From Streptomyces sp. CB03234 (GTDB lineage Bacteria > Actinomycetota > Actinomycetes > Streptomycetales > Streptomycetaceae): 64,000 nt of DNA. A program made the translations under genes and the position numbers. The stretch is from positions 735,591 through 799,590 of the forward strand of contig NZ_LIYH01000002.1 in the NCBI RefSeq assembly GCF_001905885.1, read 5' to 3'. This document shows, one piece after another, positions 1-8,116 of this stretch (positions within the stretch are counted from its first letter, which is position 1; each line of letters opens with the position of its first letter). Below the pieces are notes generated by a model. That model searched no databases, was not told the origin of the DNA, and saw only the letters and a list, made by a program, of their open reading frames with translations.

Positions 1-295
1 CGATGACTCCGACGATCACCAGCGTGATCGAGATGATCTTCAGGACCGACACCAGATCCCCGAGGAAGATCATCCCGTAGATCGCCGTGCCCGCCGCCCC
101 GATGCCGGTCCACACCGCGTACGCCGGGCCGACGTCCAGCTTCCGCAGCGCCAGCGTCAGCAGTCCGAAGCTGCCGAGGGCGAAGCAGGCGAACGCGACC
201 GTCGGCCACAGCCGGGTGAAGCCGTGCGACAGCTTCAGGCAGACCGCGAAACCCGTCTCCAGGAACCCGGCGACAATCACCAGCAGCCACGCCAT
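1..295 (-). CDS. SMR-family small multidrug/guanidinium exporter (SugE/Gdx type), partial
   Basis: The reverse strand reads MAWLLVIVAGFLETGFAVCL and continues hydrophobic to the window edge, so the C-terminus is missing. The early Glu in a GFLE-type context, the WTGIG segment and the spacing of the visible membrane helices are those of small multidrug resistance proteins. These are about 105 residues long, have four helices and work as inner-membrane antiparallel dimers coupling cation export to proton influx. The ATG at 293-295 follows a GGGAGG ribosome site eight bases upstream. The SugE/Gdx subgroup usually exports guanidinium; I see no obvious guanidine riboswitch in the 115 bp upstream. 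Confidence 0.8.
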   Translation of the reverse strand, partial: MAWLLVIVAGFLETGFAVCLKLSHGFTRLWPTVAFACFALGSFGLLTLALRKLDVGPAYAVWTGIGAAGTAIYGMIFLGDLVSVLKIISITLVIVGVI

Positions 296-410
296 CGTCA
301 GTGCCTCCCGCGTCGGTGACCTCGGTGATGTCGGTGACTGCTTCCTGCCACTGTGTCACTTGGTGCGATTATGCACTTACCAGGCGGAGGTACCCGCAAA
401 CGTGCGCGAC

Positions 411-1424
411 TCAGTCACCTTCGCGTCGCTCCCGCGTGGCGAGAAGCCGCCGCAGCGAATACAGCCGGGCCGGATCCGCGTGACCCTCCGCGACCCAGGT
501 GTCCAGCGCGCAGTCCGGCTCGTCGTGGCTGCACGCGCGCGGGCAGTTCTCCGTCCCCGGTACGAGGTCCGGGAAGGCGTTGATGACGCGGGACGGATCG
601 ACGTGGTGCAGCCCGAAGGACCGTACGCCCGGGGTGTCGATCACCCACCCGTCCGCGCGGTCGAGCGGCAGCGCCAGCGCCGAGGTGGTGGTGTGCCGGC
701 CGCGGCCCGTCACCGCGTTGACGTCACCCGTCAGCCGCCGGCGGTCCTCCGGTACGAGGGCGTTCACCAACGTCGTCTTGCCGACGCCCGAGTGGCCGAC
801 GAACGCGGTGGTGCGGCCCGCCAGGTACTCGCGGACCCGGTCGGCGGCGGTGTGCCCGTCGTACAGCTCGTCCTGGCTGGTCACGACGTACGGGATGTCC
901 AGCGCGCCGTACAGCTCCAGCAGCTTCTCGGCCGGGGCGAGGTCGGACTTGGTGAGCACCAGCAGGGGCTCCAGGCCGCCGGCGTACGCCGCGACCAGGC
1001 ACCGGTCGATCAGCCGGGGGCGGGGCTCGGGGTCGGCGAGGGCGGTGACGATGGCCAGCTGGTCGGCGTTGGCGACGACCACCCGCTCGTACGGATCGTC
1101 GTCGTCGGCCGTGCGGCGCAGCACCGAGGCGCGGGGTTCGATCCGGACGATCCGCGCGAGGGTGTCCTTCTTGCCGGACAGGTCGCCGACCAGGGAGACC
1201 CGGTCGCCGACGACGGCCGCCTTGCGGCCCAGCTCACGGGCCTTCATCGCCATGACGACCCGGTCGTCGACGAGGCAGGTCAGCCGGCCGCGGTCCACGG
1301 TGAGGACCATGCCCTCGGCGGCGTCCTCGTGCTTGGGCCGGATATTGGTACGGGGGCGGTTGCCCTTGGGGTTGGGACGGGAACGGATGTCGTCCTCGTC
1401 CGGGTTCTTGCCGTAGCGGCGCAT
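411..1424 (-). CDS. rsgA: Ribosome small-subunit-dependent GTPase A
   Basis: This 337-residue protein is a circularly permuted GTPase that acts in late 30S ribosome maturation. An OB-like N-terminal part is followed by the G4 motif TKSD (about 158-161), then the P-loop GHSGVGKTT (about 210-218) and DTPG (about 263-266), the order that defines the RsgA/YjeQ family. A C-terminal zinc cluster is formed by C294, C298, H300 and C305. Length is normal for the family. It starts four bases after the aroA stop and so is almost certainly co-transcribed with aroA. Confidence 0.95.
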   Translation of the reverse strand: MRRYGKNPDEDDIRSRPNPKGNRPRTNIRPKHEDAAEGMVLTVDRGRLTCLVDDRVVMAMKARELGRKAAVVGDRVSLVGDLSGKKDTLARIVRIEPRASVLRRTADDDDPYERVVVANADQLAIVTALADPEPRPRLIDRCLVAAYAGGLEPLLVLTKSDLAPAEKLLELYGALDIPYVVTSQDELYDGHTAADRVREYLAGRTTAFVGHSGVGKTTLVNALVPEDRRRLTGDVNAVTGRGRHTTTSALALPLDRADGWVIDTPGVRSFGLHHVDPSRVINAFPDLVPGTENCPRACSHDEPDCALDTWVAEGHADPARLYSLRRLLATRERREGD

Positions 1425-1428
1425 GTCG

Positions 1429-2754
1429 TCAGGCCTCGAGCATTCCGGTCCACATCTGCGGGAAGTCCGGCAGGGTCTTCGCGGTCGTCCCCACGTTCTC
1501 GATCACCACGCCCTCGACGGCGAGGCCGATGACCGACCCGGCCGTCGCCATCCGGTGGTCGTCGTACGTATGGAACACGCCGCCGTGCAGCGGGCGCGGG
1601 CGGATGTGCAGACCGTCCGCCGTCTCGGTGACGTCGCCGCCCAGCTCGTTGATCTCCTTGGTGAGCGCGGCCAGCCGGTCCGTCTCGTGCAGCCGCAGAT
1701 GGGCCACGCCGCGCAGGGTGGAGGGCGAGTCGGCGAGGGCCGCGACCGCCGCGATGCCGGGCGTCAGCTCGCCGACCTCGCTCAGGTCGACGTCGATGCC
1801 GTGGATGGTGCCCGTTCCGGTGAAGGTCAGGCCCTCCTCGGTGAGCTCGCAGGAGCCACCCATCTCGGTGAAGATCTCCCGCAGCGCGTCACCGGGCTGG
1901 GTGGTGCGCTCCGGCCAGTCGGGGATGGTGACCCGCCCGCCGGTGACCAGCGCGGCCGCCAGGAACGGCTGCGCGTTGGACAGGTCCGGCTCGACGGTCA
2001 GGTCGCGGCCCAGGAGCGCGGAGGGGGAGACCCGCCACACGTTCGGCTCGCCACCGGTCTCCGGCTCGTCGACCTGGGCGCCCACCGCGCGGAGCATGTC
2101 GACGGTCATCCGGATGTGCGGCATCGACGGCAGCTTGGCGCCCGTGTGCCGGACCTCCACGCCCTGGTTGAAGCGCGGCGCCGACAGCAGCAGGGCGCTG
2201 ACGAACTGCGACGAGGACGAGGCGTCGATCTCCACCGGGCCGCCCTCCAGCGCCCCCGCACCGTGCACGGTCATCGGCAGCGCGCCGCGCGCCTCGTCGT
2301 CGATCCGGGCGCCCAGGGTGCGCAGCGCGTCGATGACCCCGTGCAGCGGGCGCTCGTAGGAGCGCGGGTCGCCGTCGAAGTGGACCGGGCCCGTCGCCAG
2401 TGCCGCGACCGGCGGGAGGAAGCGCATGACCGTTCCGGCGTTGCCGACGTCGATCGTGGCCGGGCCGTGCAGGCCCGCCGGGATGACCCGCCACCGCTCG
2501 CCCGTACCGTCCGGGCCCACGCCCTCCTCGATGCCGACGCCCATCGTGCGCAGGGCCTCCGCCATCAGCAGGGTGTCGCGCGAGCGCAGCGGGTGCCGCA
2601 GCCAGCCGGGCTCGGAGGCCAGGGCGGCGAGCACCAGGGCCCGGTTGGTGACCGACTTGGACCCGGGCACGGTGACGGTCGCGTCCACGGCTCCACTCGC
2701 GTACGGGGCCGGCCAGAGATCGAACTGTGCGGGGGTTTCGGTCATGCCCCTCAC
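1429..2754 (-). CDS. aroA: 3-phosphoshikimate 1-carboxyvinyltransferase (EPSP synthase)
   Basis: This enzyme joins shikimate-3-phosphate and phosphoenolpyruvate in the shikimate pathway for aromatic amino acids and chorismate-derived metabolites. The sequence shows the substrate motif PGSKSVTNR near residue 30, GNAGT at about 104-108 and RPLHGVID further on, at the usual family length (441 aa from the GTG at 2754). An internal ATG at 2745 is an alternative start; neither has a well-spaced ribosome site, and the transcript could be leaderless. The residue matching E. coli Pro101 appears to be Phe (GNAGTVMRF), a position known to affect glyphosate binding; this may be ordinary in actinobacteria. 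Confidence 0.95.
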   Translation of the reverse strand: MRGMTETPAQFDLWPAPYASGAVDATVTVPGSKSVTNRALVLAALASEPGWLRHPLRSRDTLLMAEALRTMGVGIEEGVGPDGTGERWRVIPAGLHGPATIDVGNAGTVMRFLPPVAALATGPVHFDGDPRSYERPLHGVIDALRTLGARIDDEARGALPMTVHGAGALEGGPVEIDASSSSQFVSALLLSAPRFNQGVEVRHTGAKLPSMPHIRMTVDMLRAVGAQVDEPETGGEPNVWRVSPSALLGRDLTVEPDLSNAQPFLAAALVTGGRVTIPDWPERTTQPGDALREIFTEMGGSCELTEEGLTFTGTGTIHGIDVDLSEVGELTPGIAAVAALADSPSTLRGVAHLRLHETDRLAALTKEINELGGDVTETADGLHIRPRPLHGGVFHTYDDHRMATAGSVIGLAVEGVVIENVGTTAKTLPDFPQMWTGMLEA

Positions 2755-2875
2755 TTTAGACGGGGCAAGTGGTCATGGCCGATCACGGACCGAGCAGCCA
2801 GGACCCGTATCGGTTCACAAAGGCGTGCGGCGGGCGCACGGACCGGGCACGCGGCGCACGTCCCGCACCCTGGTG

Positions 2876-3568
2876 CTACAGACCCAGCAGCCAGCGCCCG
2901 CCGCCGATCAGGGAGCACAGCGAGACGGCGTGGAAGAAGAACAGCCACAGCGGCGCCGGGACGTGCGTGAGCCGCGAGAGCTGGTCGGCGTCCGAGTCGG
3001 GCGCACCACCGTGCCGCCGCTTGGCCTGGAGCTCGAAGACCGGACGTACCCCGCCCAGCAGCAGGAACCACACGGCGCTGTACGCGAACGCCGACTGGAC
3101 GTCCGGCTCCGTGAGCCAGGACACCAGCAGGAACGCCGCACCCGTGACGATGACGGTGAGCGCCCCGTACGCGTTCCGGATCATCACCAGCATGGTGATC
3201 AGCAGCGCCGTGGCGATCCACAGCAGCAGGGTGACGCGGTGTGCGGCGAGCAGCCAGGCGCCGCCGAGGCCGAGCAGGGAGGGCGCGGTGTAGCCGGCGG
3301 CCGCGGTCAGGATCATGCCGAGGCCGGTGGGCCTGCCACGGCTGACGGTGAGGCCGCTGGTGTCCGAGTGGAGCCGGATGCCGTCCAGGCGGCGGCCGGT
3401 GAGCAGGGCGATCAGCCCGTGGCCGCCCTCGTGGGCGATGGTGACGGCGTTGCGCGCCACGCGCCACACCCGGTGCGGGACGGTCACGGCGAGGGCCGCC
3501 GCGGCGGTGACGACGACGAGCCACAGGTCCGGGGCGGGCTGGGTACCGAGGATGTCGGTGCTGGCCAT
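2876..3568 (-). CDS. M50-like membrane zinc metalloprotease
   Basis: A 230-residue membrane protein with about six hydrophobic segments. The first helices carry HEGGH (in AHEGGHGLIALL), the HExxH zinc motif of M50 site-2-type proteases. The actinobacterial members are mostly uncharacterised (M50B-like), so substrate and role are unknown. It faces away from the SRAP gene with only 51 bp between their starts. Upstream GAGGAG is rather far from the ATG. Confidence 0.8.
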   Translation of the reverse strand: MASTDILGTQPAPDLWLVVVTAAAALAVTVPHRVWRVARNAVTIAHEGGHGLIALLTGRRLDGIRLHSDTSGLTVSRGRPTGLGMILTAAAGYTAPSLLGLGGAWLLAAHRVTLLLWIATALLITMLVMIRNAYGALTVIVTGAAFLLVSWLTEPDVQSAFAYSAVWFLLLGGVRPVFELQAKRRHGGAPDSDADQLSRLTHVPAPLWLFFFHAVSLCSLIGGGRWLLGL

Positions 3569-3619
3569 TTCTCGGACGGCTCCTCATGGTGTCAGTGGCA
3601 CGTGGCAGTGTTGGCAGGT

Positions 3620-4441
3620 ATGTGCGGACGTTATTCGGCGAGTCGTAGGCCCGAGGATCTGACCGGACTCTTCCAGATAGAGAAATGGGAGCCGAAGGAG
3701 ACCCTGGCTCCTGACTGGAACGTGGCCCCCACCAAAGAGGTGTACGCGGTCCTCGAACGCCCCCTCAAGGACAAGGACGCGGATCCTGACCGTCCGGTTC
3801 GGCAGCTGCGGGTCCTGAAATGGGGCCTGGTGCCGTCCTGGTCGAAGACGCCGGAGGGCGCCGCCCGGATGATCAACGCCCGCGCGGAGACCGTGCACGA
3901 CAAGCCGTCCTTCCGGCGGGCGTTCGCCCAGCGCCGCTGCATCCTGCCCGCCGACGGCTATTACGAGTGGGTGACCGGCGCCGCCGAGCGGCAGCTGGAG
4001 GAGCAGGGCAAGAAGAAGCGCCCCCGCAAGCAGCCGTATTTCGTCACGCCCGCCGACGGGTCGGTCTTCGCGATGGCGGGGCTGTACGAGTTCTGGCGCG
4101 ACCCCACCCTGCCGCCCGACCACCCGCAGGCGTGGTGGGCCACCTGCTCGGTGATCACCACCGAGGCCGACAAGGATCCCCTGGGCGTGGCCCCCGCCGA
4201 GGGCCCGCGCTCACTGGCCGACATCCACCCCCGTATGCCGCTGATGCTGACGCCCGACGGGTGGGACGCCTGGCTGGACCCGGCCCGCACGGACACCGAC
4301 GACCTGCGCTCCCTGCTCACCCCGCCGCCCGCGGGCCTGATGCGGGCCTACCCGGTGACCACCGCCGTCAGCAACGTCCGCAACAACGGCCCCGAACTGC
4401 TGGAGGAAATCGCCGCCCCCGAGGAGGGAACGCTGTTCTGA
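3620..4441 (+). CDS. SRAP (SOS response-associated peptidase, HMCES/YedK family) protein
   Basis: The start is fixed by the motif MCGRY at the N-terminus: Cys2, exposed after Met removal, is the residue that forms a thiazolidine link to abasic sites in single-stranded DNA in this family. The rest shows the family blocks NARAET and CILPADGYYEW, a MAGLYEFWRD stretch and a late IHPRMPLML with the conserved His. The length of 273 residues is normal. It protects abasic sites during replication and may also cleave itself off. No LexA-type box was recognised upstream. Confidence 0.93.
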   Translation: MCGRYSASRRPEDLTGLFQIEKWEPKETLAPDWNVAPTKEVYAVLERPLKDKDADPDRPVRQLRVLKWGLVPSWSKTPEGAARMINARAETVHDKPSFRRAFAQRRCILPADGYYEWVTGAAERQLEEQGKKKRPRKQPYFVTPADGSVFAMAGLYEFWRDPTLPPDHPQAWWATCSVITTEADKDPLGVAPAEGPRSLADIHPRMPLMLTPDGWDAWLDPARTDTDDLRSLLTPPPAGLMRAYPVTTAVSNVRNNGPELLEEIAAPEEGTLF

Positions 4442-4479
4442 GCGCGGCAGGCGCGCCCGGCACGCGGCAGGATGGCCGG

Positions 4480-5115
4480 GTGACCACCACCGAAACCGTC
4501 CCGACCGGCCTCGGCGACGCCCGTATCACCTGGTACGAGGCCGAGGGCGCCCGCCTCGTCGTGGCCCTCGGCCACGGCGCCGGCGGCGGCATCGAGGCCC
4601 GTGACCTCCAGGCGCTCGCCGCCACCCTGCCCGCCGCGGAGGTGACCGTCGCGCTGGTCGAGCAGCCCTGGCGGGTCGCGGGCAAGAAGCTCGCCCCCGC
4701 TCCCAAGCGGCTCGACGAGGGCTGGCGCGACCTGTGGCCTGCCTTGCGCGCCCCCGGCCTGCCCGTGGTGGCCGGCGGGCGCAGCGCCGGCGCCCGCGTG
4801 GCCTGCCGTACGGCGCGGGAGCTGGACGCCCGCGGCGTACTCGCCCTGTCGTTCCCGCTGCACCCGCCGGGCAGCCCCGAGAAGTCACGCGCGGCCGAGC
4901 TGCTCGGCGCCGGGGTGCCCACCCTCGTCGTCCAGGGCGGCAACGACCCCTTCGGCAGGCCGGCCGAGTTCCCCGACGGGGACCACGAGCTGGTCGAGGT
5001 GCCCTTCGGCGATCACGGGTTCGCGGTGCCGAAGCGGGCGCCCCTCACCCAGGAGGAGGCCCTGAAGGTGATCACCGACGGGGTCGCCGCATGGGTCGAG
5101 GCCCTGCGGGAATGA
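4480..5115 (+). CDS. Small alpha/beta hydrolase (dienelactone-hydrolase-like, KANL3/Tex30 type)
   Basis: The 211-residue product has an early GHGAGGG oxyanion-type loop, the nucleophile elbow [10 protein letters not shown] and a late GDHGF with the expected catalytic His, so a Ser-Asp-His hydrolase fold is likely. The substrate is unknown. The GTG start is the first that leaves the complete fold; it lies 39 bases after the SRAP stop. It ends 69 bp before the longer sigR start, as in other Streptomyces. Confidence 0.8.
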   Translation: MTTTETVPTGLGDARITWYEAEGARLVVALGHGAGGGIEARDLQALAATLPAAEVTVALVEQPWRVAGKKLAPAPKRLDEGWRDLWPALRAPGLPVVAGGRSAGARVACRTARELDARGVLALSFPLHPPGSPEKSRAAELLGAGVPTLVVQGGNDPFGRPAEFPDGDHELVEVPFGDHGFAVPKRAPLTQEEALKVITDGVAAWVEALRE

Positions 5116-5183
5116 CGGACGGCCCGGCCGGTGTTGTGACGAGCGTCGGTGAGAGAGAAGAGCCAGGAGAGGGAGTTTGTCGC

Positions 5184-5384
5184 ATGGGTTCGACCATCTG
5201 CCCGAGCCGGTCGCAGGCCGCCACCGAGCTGGACTGGACCGTGCTGCCCGCGGCCAGGACCGCCCCTGGCCTGTCGAGTCGCACACCGGGTGGGAAAAAT
5301 CGGAAGGACCTGTCCCCGGAAGGTCGACTATTCTCCGATTCGAGCGGGTCCGCACTCGGTCTCGCCGCCGCAGCGCTGGAGGAG
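5184..5384 (+). other. In-frame N-terminal extension giving a longer sigma-R isoform
   Basis: The sigR frame is open upstream of the usual GTG. An ATG at 5184 ([13 protein letters not shown]) is preceded by GAGAGGGAG eight bases away, a better-spaced site than that of the short form. It would add 67 residues to sigma-R. In S. coelicolor a thiol-induced, unstable longer form, sigma-R prime, is known. That the ATG at 5184 is its start here is inferred from the ribosome site. Confidence 0.6.
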
Positions 5385-6041
5385 GTGGGTCCGGTCACTG
5401 GGACCGACACAGGGACCGACGACGGCCACGAGGAGACCACGGCCGAGCGCAACGCGCGTTTCGAGCGCGACGCCCTCGAGTACCTCGACCAGATGTACTC
5501 GGCGGCGCTGCGCATGACGCGCAACCCCGCCGACGCCGAGGACCTCGTGCAGGAGACGTACGCGAAGGCGTACGGGTCCTTCCACCAGTTCCGTGAGGGC
5601 ACCAACCTCAAGGCGTGGCTGTACCGGATCCTCACGAACACCTTCATCAACTCGTACCGCAAGAAGCAGCGCGAGCCCCAGCGCAGCGCCGCCGAGGAGA
5701 TCGAGGACTGGCAGCTCGCCCGTGCCGAGTCGCACATGTCCACCGGTCTGCGGTCCGCCGAATCCCAGGCGCTGGACCACCTGCCCGACTCCGACGTGAA
5801 GGAAGCCCTCCAGGCCATCCCCGAGGAGTTCCGCATCGCCGTCTATCTGGCCGATGTCGAGGGCTTTGCGTACAAGGAGATCGCGGACATCATGGGTACG
5901 CCCATCGGTACGGTGATGTCCCGACTCCACCGTGGCCGCCGCCAGCTGCGCGGCATGCTCGAGGACTACGCCCGCGAACGCGGACTGGTCCCCGCGGGCG
6001 CCGGAGAGTCGTCGAACAACGGGAAAGGCTCGGGCTCATGA
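5385..6041 (+). CDS. sigR: ECF RNA polymerase sigma factor SigR (thiol-oxidative stress)
   Basis: Sigma-R directs transcription of thioredoxin, mycothiol and protein quality-control genes after disulfide stress. The 218-residue short form starts at the GTG overlapping a GGAGGAG tract ([10 protein letters not shown]). Region 2 ([47 protein letters not shown]) and region 4 ([34 protein letters not shown]) are complete. Its stop overlaps the rsrA start (ATGA), giving coupled synthesis with its anti-sigma factor. In S. coelicolor sigR has a second, self-activated promoter; I could not identify a clean GGAAT-N18-GTT pair here. Confidence 0.95.
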   Translation: MGPVTGTDTGTDDGHEETTAERNARFERDALEYLDQMYSAALRMTRNPADAEDLVQETYAKAYGSFHQFREGTNLKAWLYRILTNTFINSYRKKQREPQRSAAEEIEDWQLARAESHMSTGLRSAESQALDHLPDSDVKEALQAIPEEFRIAVYLADVEGFAYKEIADIMGTPIGTVMSRLHRGRRQLRGMLEDYARERGLVPAGAGESSNNGKGSGS

Positions 6042-6337
6042 GCTGCGGAGAGCCGCACGAGACGGATTGCTCGGAGGTCCTGGACCACCTCTACGAGTTC
6101 CTCGACCACGAGATGCCCGACAGCGACTGCACCAAGTTCGAGGTGCACTTCGAGGAGTGCTCCCCGTGCCTGGAGAAGTACGGGCTCGAACAGGCCGTGA
6201 AGAAGCTGGTCAAGCGGTGCTGCGGACATGATGACGTCCCGGCCGACCTGCGGGCCAAGGTCATGGGCCGGATCGAGCTGATCCGGTCGGGAGAGGCCGT
6301 GCCGGACCACGACATCACGGCCGCCACCCAGGAGTAA
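6038..6337 (+). CDS. rsrA: Zinc-binding anti-sigma factor RsrA
   Basis: A 99-residue ZAS-family redox sensor that holds SigR inactive until its cysteines form a disulfide and zinc is lost. All residues known to matter in the S. coelicolor protein are at matching positions: C11, H37, C41, C44 (the Hx3Cx2C motif in HFEECSPC), plus C3, C31 and the C61-C62 pair. The start overlaps the sigR stop. A strong hairpin follows the gene. Confidence 0.95.
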   Translation: MSCGEPHETDCSEVLDHLYEFLDHEMPDSDCTKFEVHFEECSPCLEKYGLEQAVKKLVKRCCGHDDVPADLRAKVMGRIELIRSGEAVPDHDITAATQE

Positions 6338-6359
6338 CACCCGCCGCTCTGCGGGAGAA

Positions 6360-6387
6360 GGGGCGCGCCACGTTGGTGTCGCGCCCC
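6360..6387 (+). terminator. Hairpin downstream of sigR-rsrA
   Basis: GGGGCGCG at 6360-6367 pairs with CGCGCCCC at 6380-6387 around a 12-base loop, 22 bases after the rsrA stop. There is no U-tract, as is common in Streptomyces. Confidence 0.65.
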
Positions 6388-6545
6388 TCCGCCGTTCCCG
6401 GGCGCGGTCTTTCGCCGTTCCGGGGGTGCGGTGCGCCGCCGTTTCGGGGCGCGCCCCTCCGCCGTTCCGGGGCACGTGCGCTGCCCGTCCCGGGCTCGGT
6501 GCGACGCCCTTCCCGGGGGCGCGGGCTTTCGCCGGGCCCCGTTTT
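6388..6545. repeat. Cluster of imperfect GC-rich repeats
   Basis: The non-coding space after rsrA holds several diverged copies of a motif like CGCCGTTCCGGGG(C)GCG, near 6390, 6412, 6438, 6460 and 6490. CGCGCCCCTCCGCCGTTCC occurs twice in nearly the same form. No open frame here looks coding. It may be a degenerate intergenic repeat; function is unknown. Confidence 0.5.
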
Positions 6546-6676
6546 CCTCACGTCATTCCTCCCGTCACCCGAAGGTGCTAATCGGTTTCGTCCCGCCGCC
6601 GCGCCGGAGCCAACTGGTTAGCCTGACGGTCCACTTGGCGGAAACGCGAGGCCGACGAGACGGCGGGGAGACGGTG

Positions 6677-8116
6677 GTGGAGATTCCGGCAGCGGCGCGC
6701 GCGTACATCGCGGGAGCCGTGTTGTGCGCCGTCACCTTCGCACTCCCGGCGCTCGGCCCCGGTGCCCGGACGCCCTGGCCCGCCCTCGCGCTCCTCGCCG
6801 CGCTCTACGCCGTGTGCGAGTGGCCCGCCCGCTGCCCCCTCCTCGGCCGGGCGCTCGACACCGGGTCCGTCCCGGTGGGTGCCGGATCGTTCTTTCCCGT
6901 GCTGCTCGCCGCCGCCCTGCTGCTGCCGCCCGCCGCGGCCGCCCTCGTCGCCGTACCGGGCGCCCTGGTCTCCCACGTCGAGCACCGGCCCGCCCCGCCC
7001 CGCCGGATCTGGCGCGCCGCGCAGCTCGCCCTCGCCGCGTGGGCCGCCGCGCACGCCGCCCTGCTCCTGGACGGGCCCGCCGCGGTGGCCGCCTCCGACT
7101 TCCCGTACGTCCTGCTGCCCGCCGGCGCCGCCGCGCTCACCTTCTGCCTGGTGGTCACCGCCCTCGACGGCGGCATCCTGGCCACCGCCGAACGGGTGCC
7201 GGTGCGCGGCGCCTGGCGCGGGCTGCTGCTCCGGGCGATCGCCCCGCACGCCGTGCACGGGCTGGCCGGGCTGATGATGGCGGTGCTGTGGCGCAGCCCG
7301 TACGGCTGGCCGGCCGCGCTGTTCGTCCTGCTGCCCATGTACATCTCCTGCTGGGTGTACGCCCAGTACCACCGGGAGCGCGCCGCCCACCAGGCCACGA
7401 TCCGCGCGCTCGTCCAGGCCGTCGACCTCAAGGACACCTACACCCGGGGGCACAGCGAACGCGTCGGTCACGCCTCGGTGCTCATCGCCCGCGAACTGGG
7501 CATGGACGAGGCACGGCTCGATGTGATCCGGTTCGCCGGGATCCTCCACGACGTCGGCAAGCTGGGCGTCCCGACGCGGGTGCTGCGCAAGGACGGGCCG
7601 CTGACCCCGGAGGAGCGGCGGGTGATCGAGCTGCACCCGGAGTACGGGCACGAGATCGTGCGCGGCATCGGGTTCCTGGGCGAGGCACGCGCCGCGATCC
7701 TGCACCACCACGAGCGGATGGACGGCAGCGGCTACCCGTACGGGCTGAGCGGCGACCGGATCCCGGAGGCGGCACGTGTGGTCGCCGTCGCCGACGCGTT
7801 CGACGCCATGACGTCGACCCGGTCGTACCGGAGGGCGCGGCCGGTGGCGACGGCGGTGGCGGAGCTGGAGCGGTGCGCGGGGCGGCAGTTCGACCCGCGG
7901 ATGGTCCGGGCGCTGGTGCGTGCCCTGGACCGGCACGGCTGGCGGACGGCGGTCACGGCCGACGAGACGGTGCCGGCCGGTGGGGCCGCCCCCGGCAAGG
8001 GCTCCGGGCGGTCCGCGAACGCCGCCCCCGATACCCCGGCGCGTCCGCGCGGAAACGTCCCGGCAGGGTGGCGTCCGGCGCCCGGCCACGGCCCGGCCCG
8101 GGGCGGCGCGCGGTGA
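6677..8116 (+). CDS. Membrane HD-GYP domain protein (putative cyclic-di-GMP phosphodiesterase or relative)
   Basis: The 479-residue product has an N-terminal half with about seven hydrophobic segments (residues 10-225) and a C-terminal HD-GYP domain (about 250-430). The metal ligands and signature are intact: HDVGK at 291-295 and HHHERMDGSGYP at 343-354. HD-GYP enzymes typically hydrolyse cyclic di-GMP, but actinobacterial membrane versions are untested. The GTG at 6677 lies six bases after GGGGAG; a GTG at 6674 and upstream in-frame ATGs are less likely. Its stop overlaps the next start (GTGA), so the two HD proteins form an operon. Confidence 0.85.
   Translation: MEIPAAARAYIAGAVLCAVTFALPALGPGARTPWPALALLAALYAVCEWPARCPLLGRALDTGSVPVGAGSFFPVLLAAALLLPPAAAALVAVPGALVSHVEHRPAPPRRIWRAAQLALAAWAAAHAALLLDGPAAVAASDFPYVLLPAGAAALTFCLVVTALDGGILATAERVPVRGAWRGLLLRAIAPHAVHGLAGLMMAVLWRSPYGWPAALFVLLPMYISCWVYAQYHRERAAHQATIRALVQAVDLKDTYTRGHSERVGHASVLIARELGMDEARLDVIRFAGILHDVGKLGVPTRVLRKDGPLTPEERRVIELHPEYGHEIVRGIGFLGEARAAILHHHERMDGSGYPYGLSGDRIPEAARVVAVADAFDAMTSTRSYRRARPVATAVAELERCAGRQFDPRMVRALVRALDRHGWRTAVTADETVPAGGAAPGKGSGRSANAAPDTPARPRGNVPAGWRPAPGHGPARGGAR

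Noticed and set aside
296..410. Guanidine riboswitch before the SMR gene
   Set aside because: No paired ACGR-loop hairpins were seen; only small TCACCGA repeats.
87..1532. 481-residue forward ORF opposite rsgA
   Set aside because: It is the shadow of rsgA and aroA; composition is Arg/Val/Gly-rich and no domain is seen.
5281..5345. Sigma-R autoregulated promoter upstream of the short sigR start
   Set aside because: GGGAAA and GGAAG occur but no GTT at 17-19 bases, so I could not support a call.
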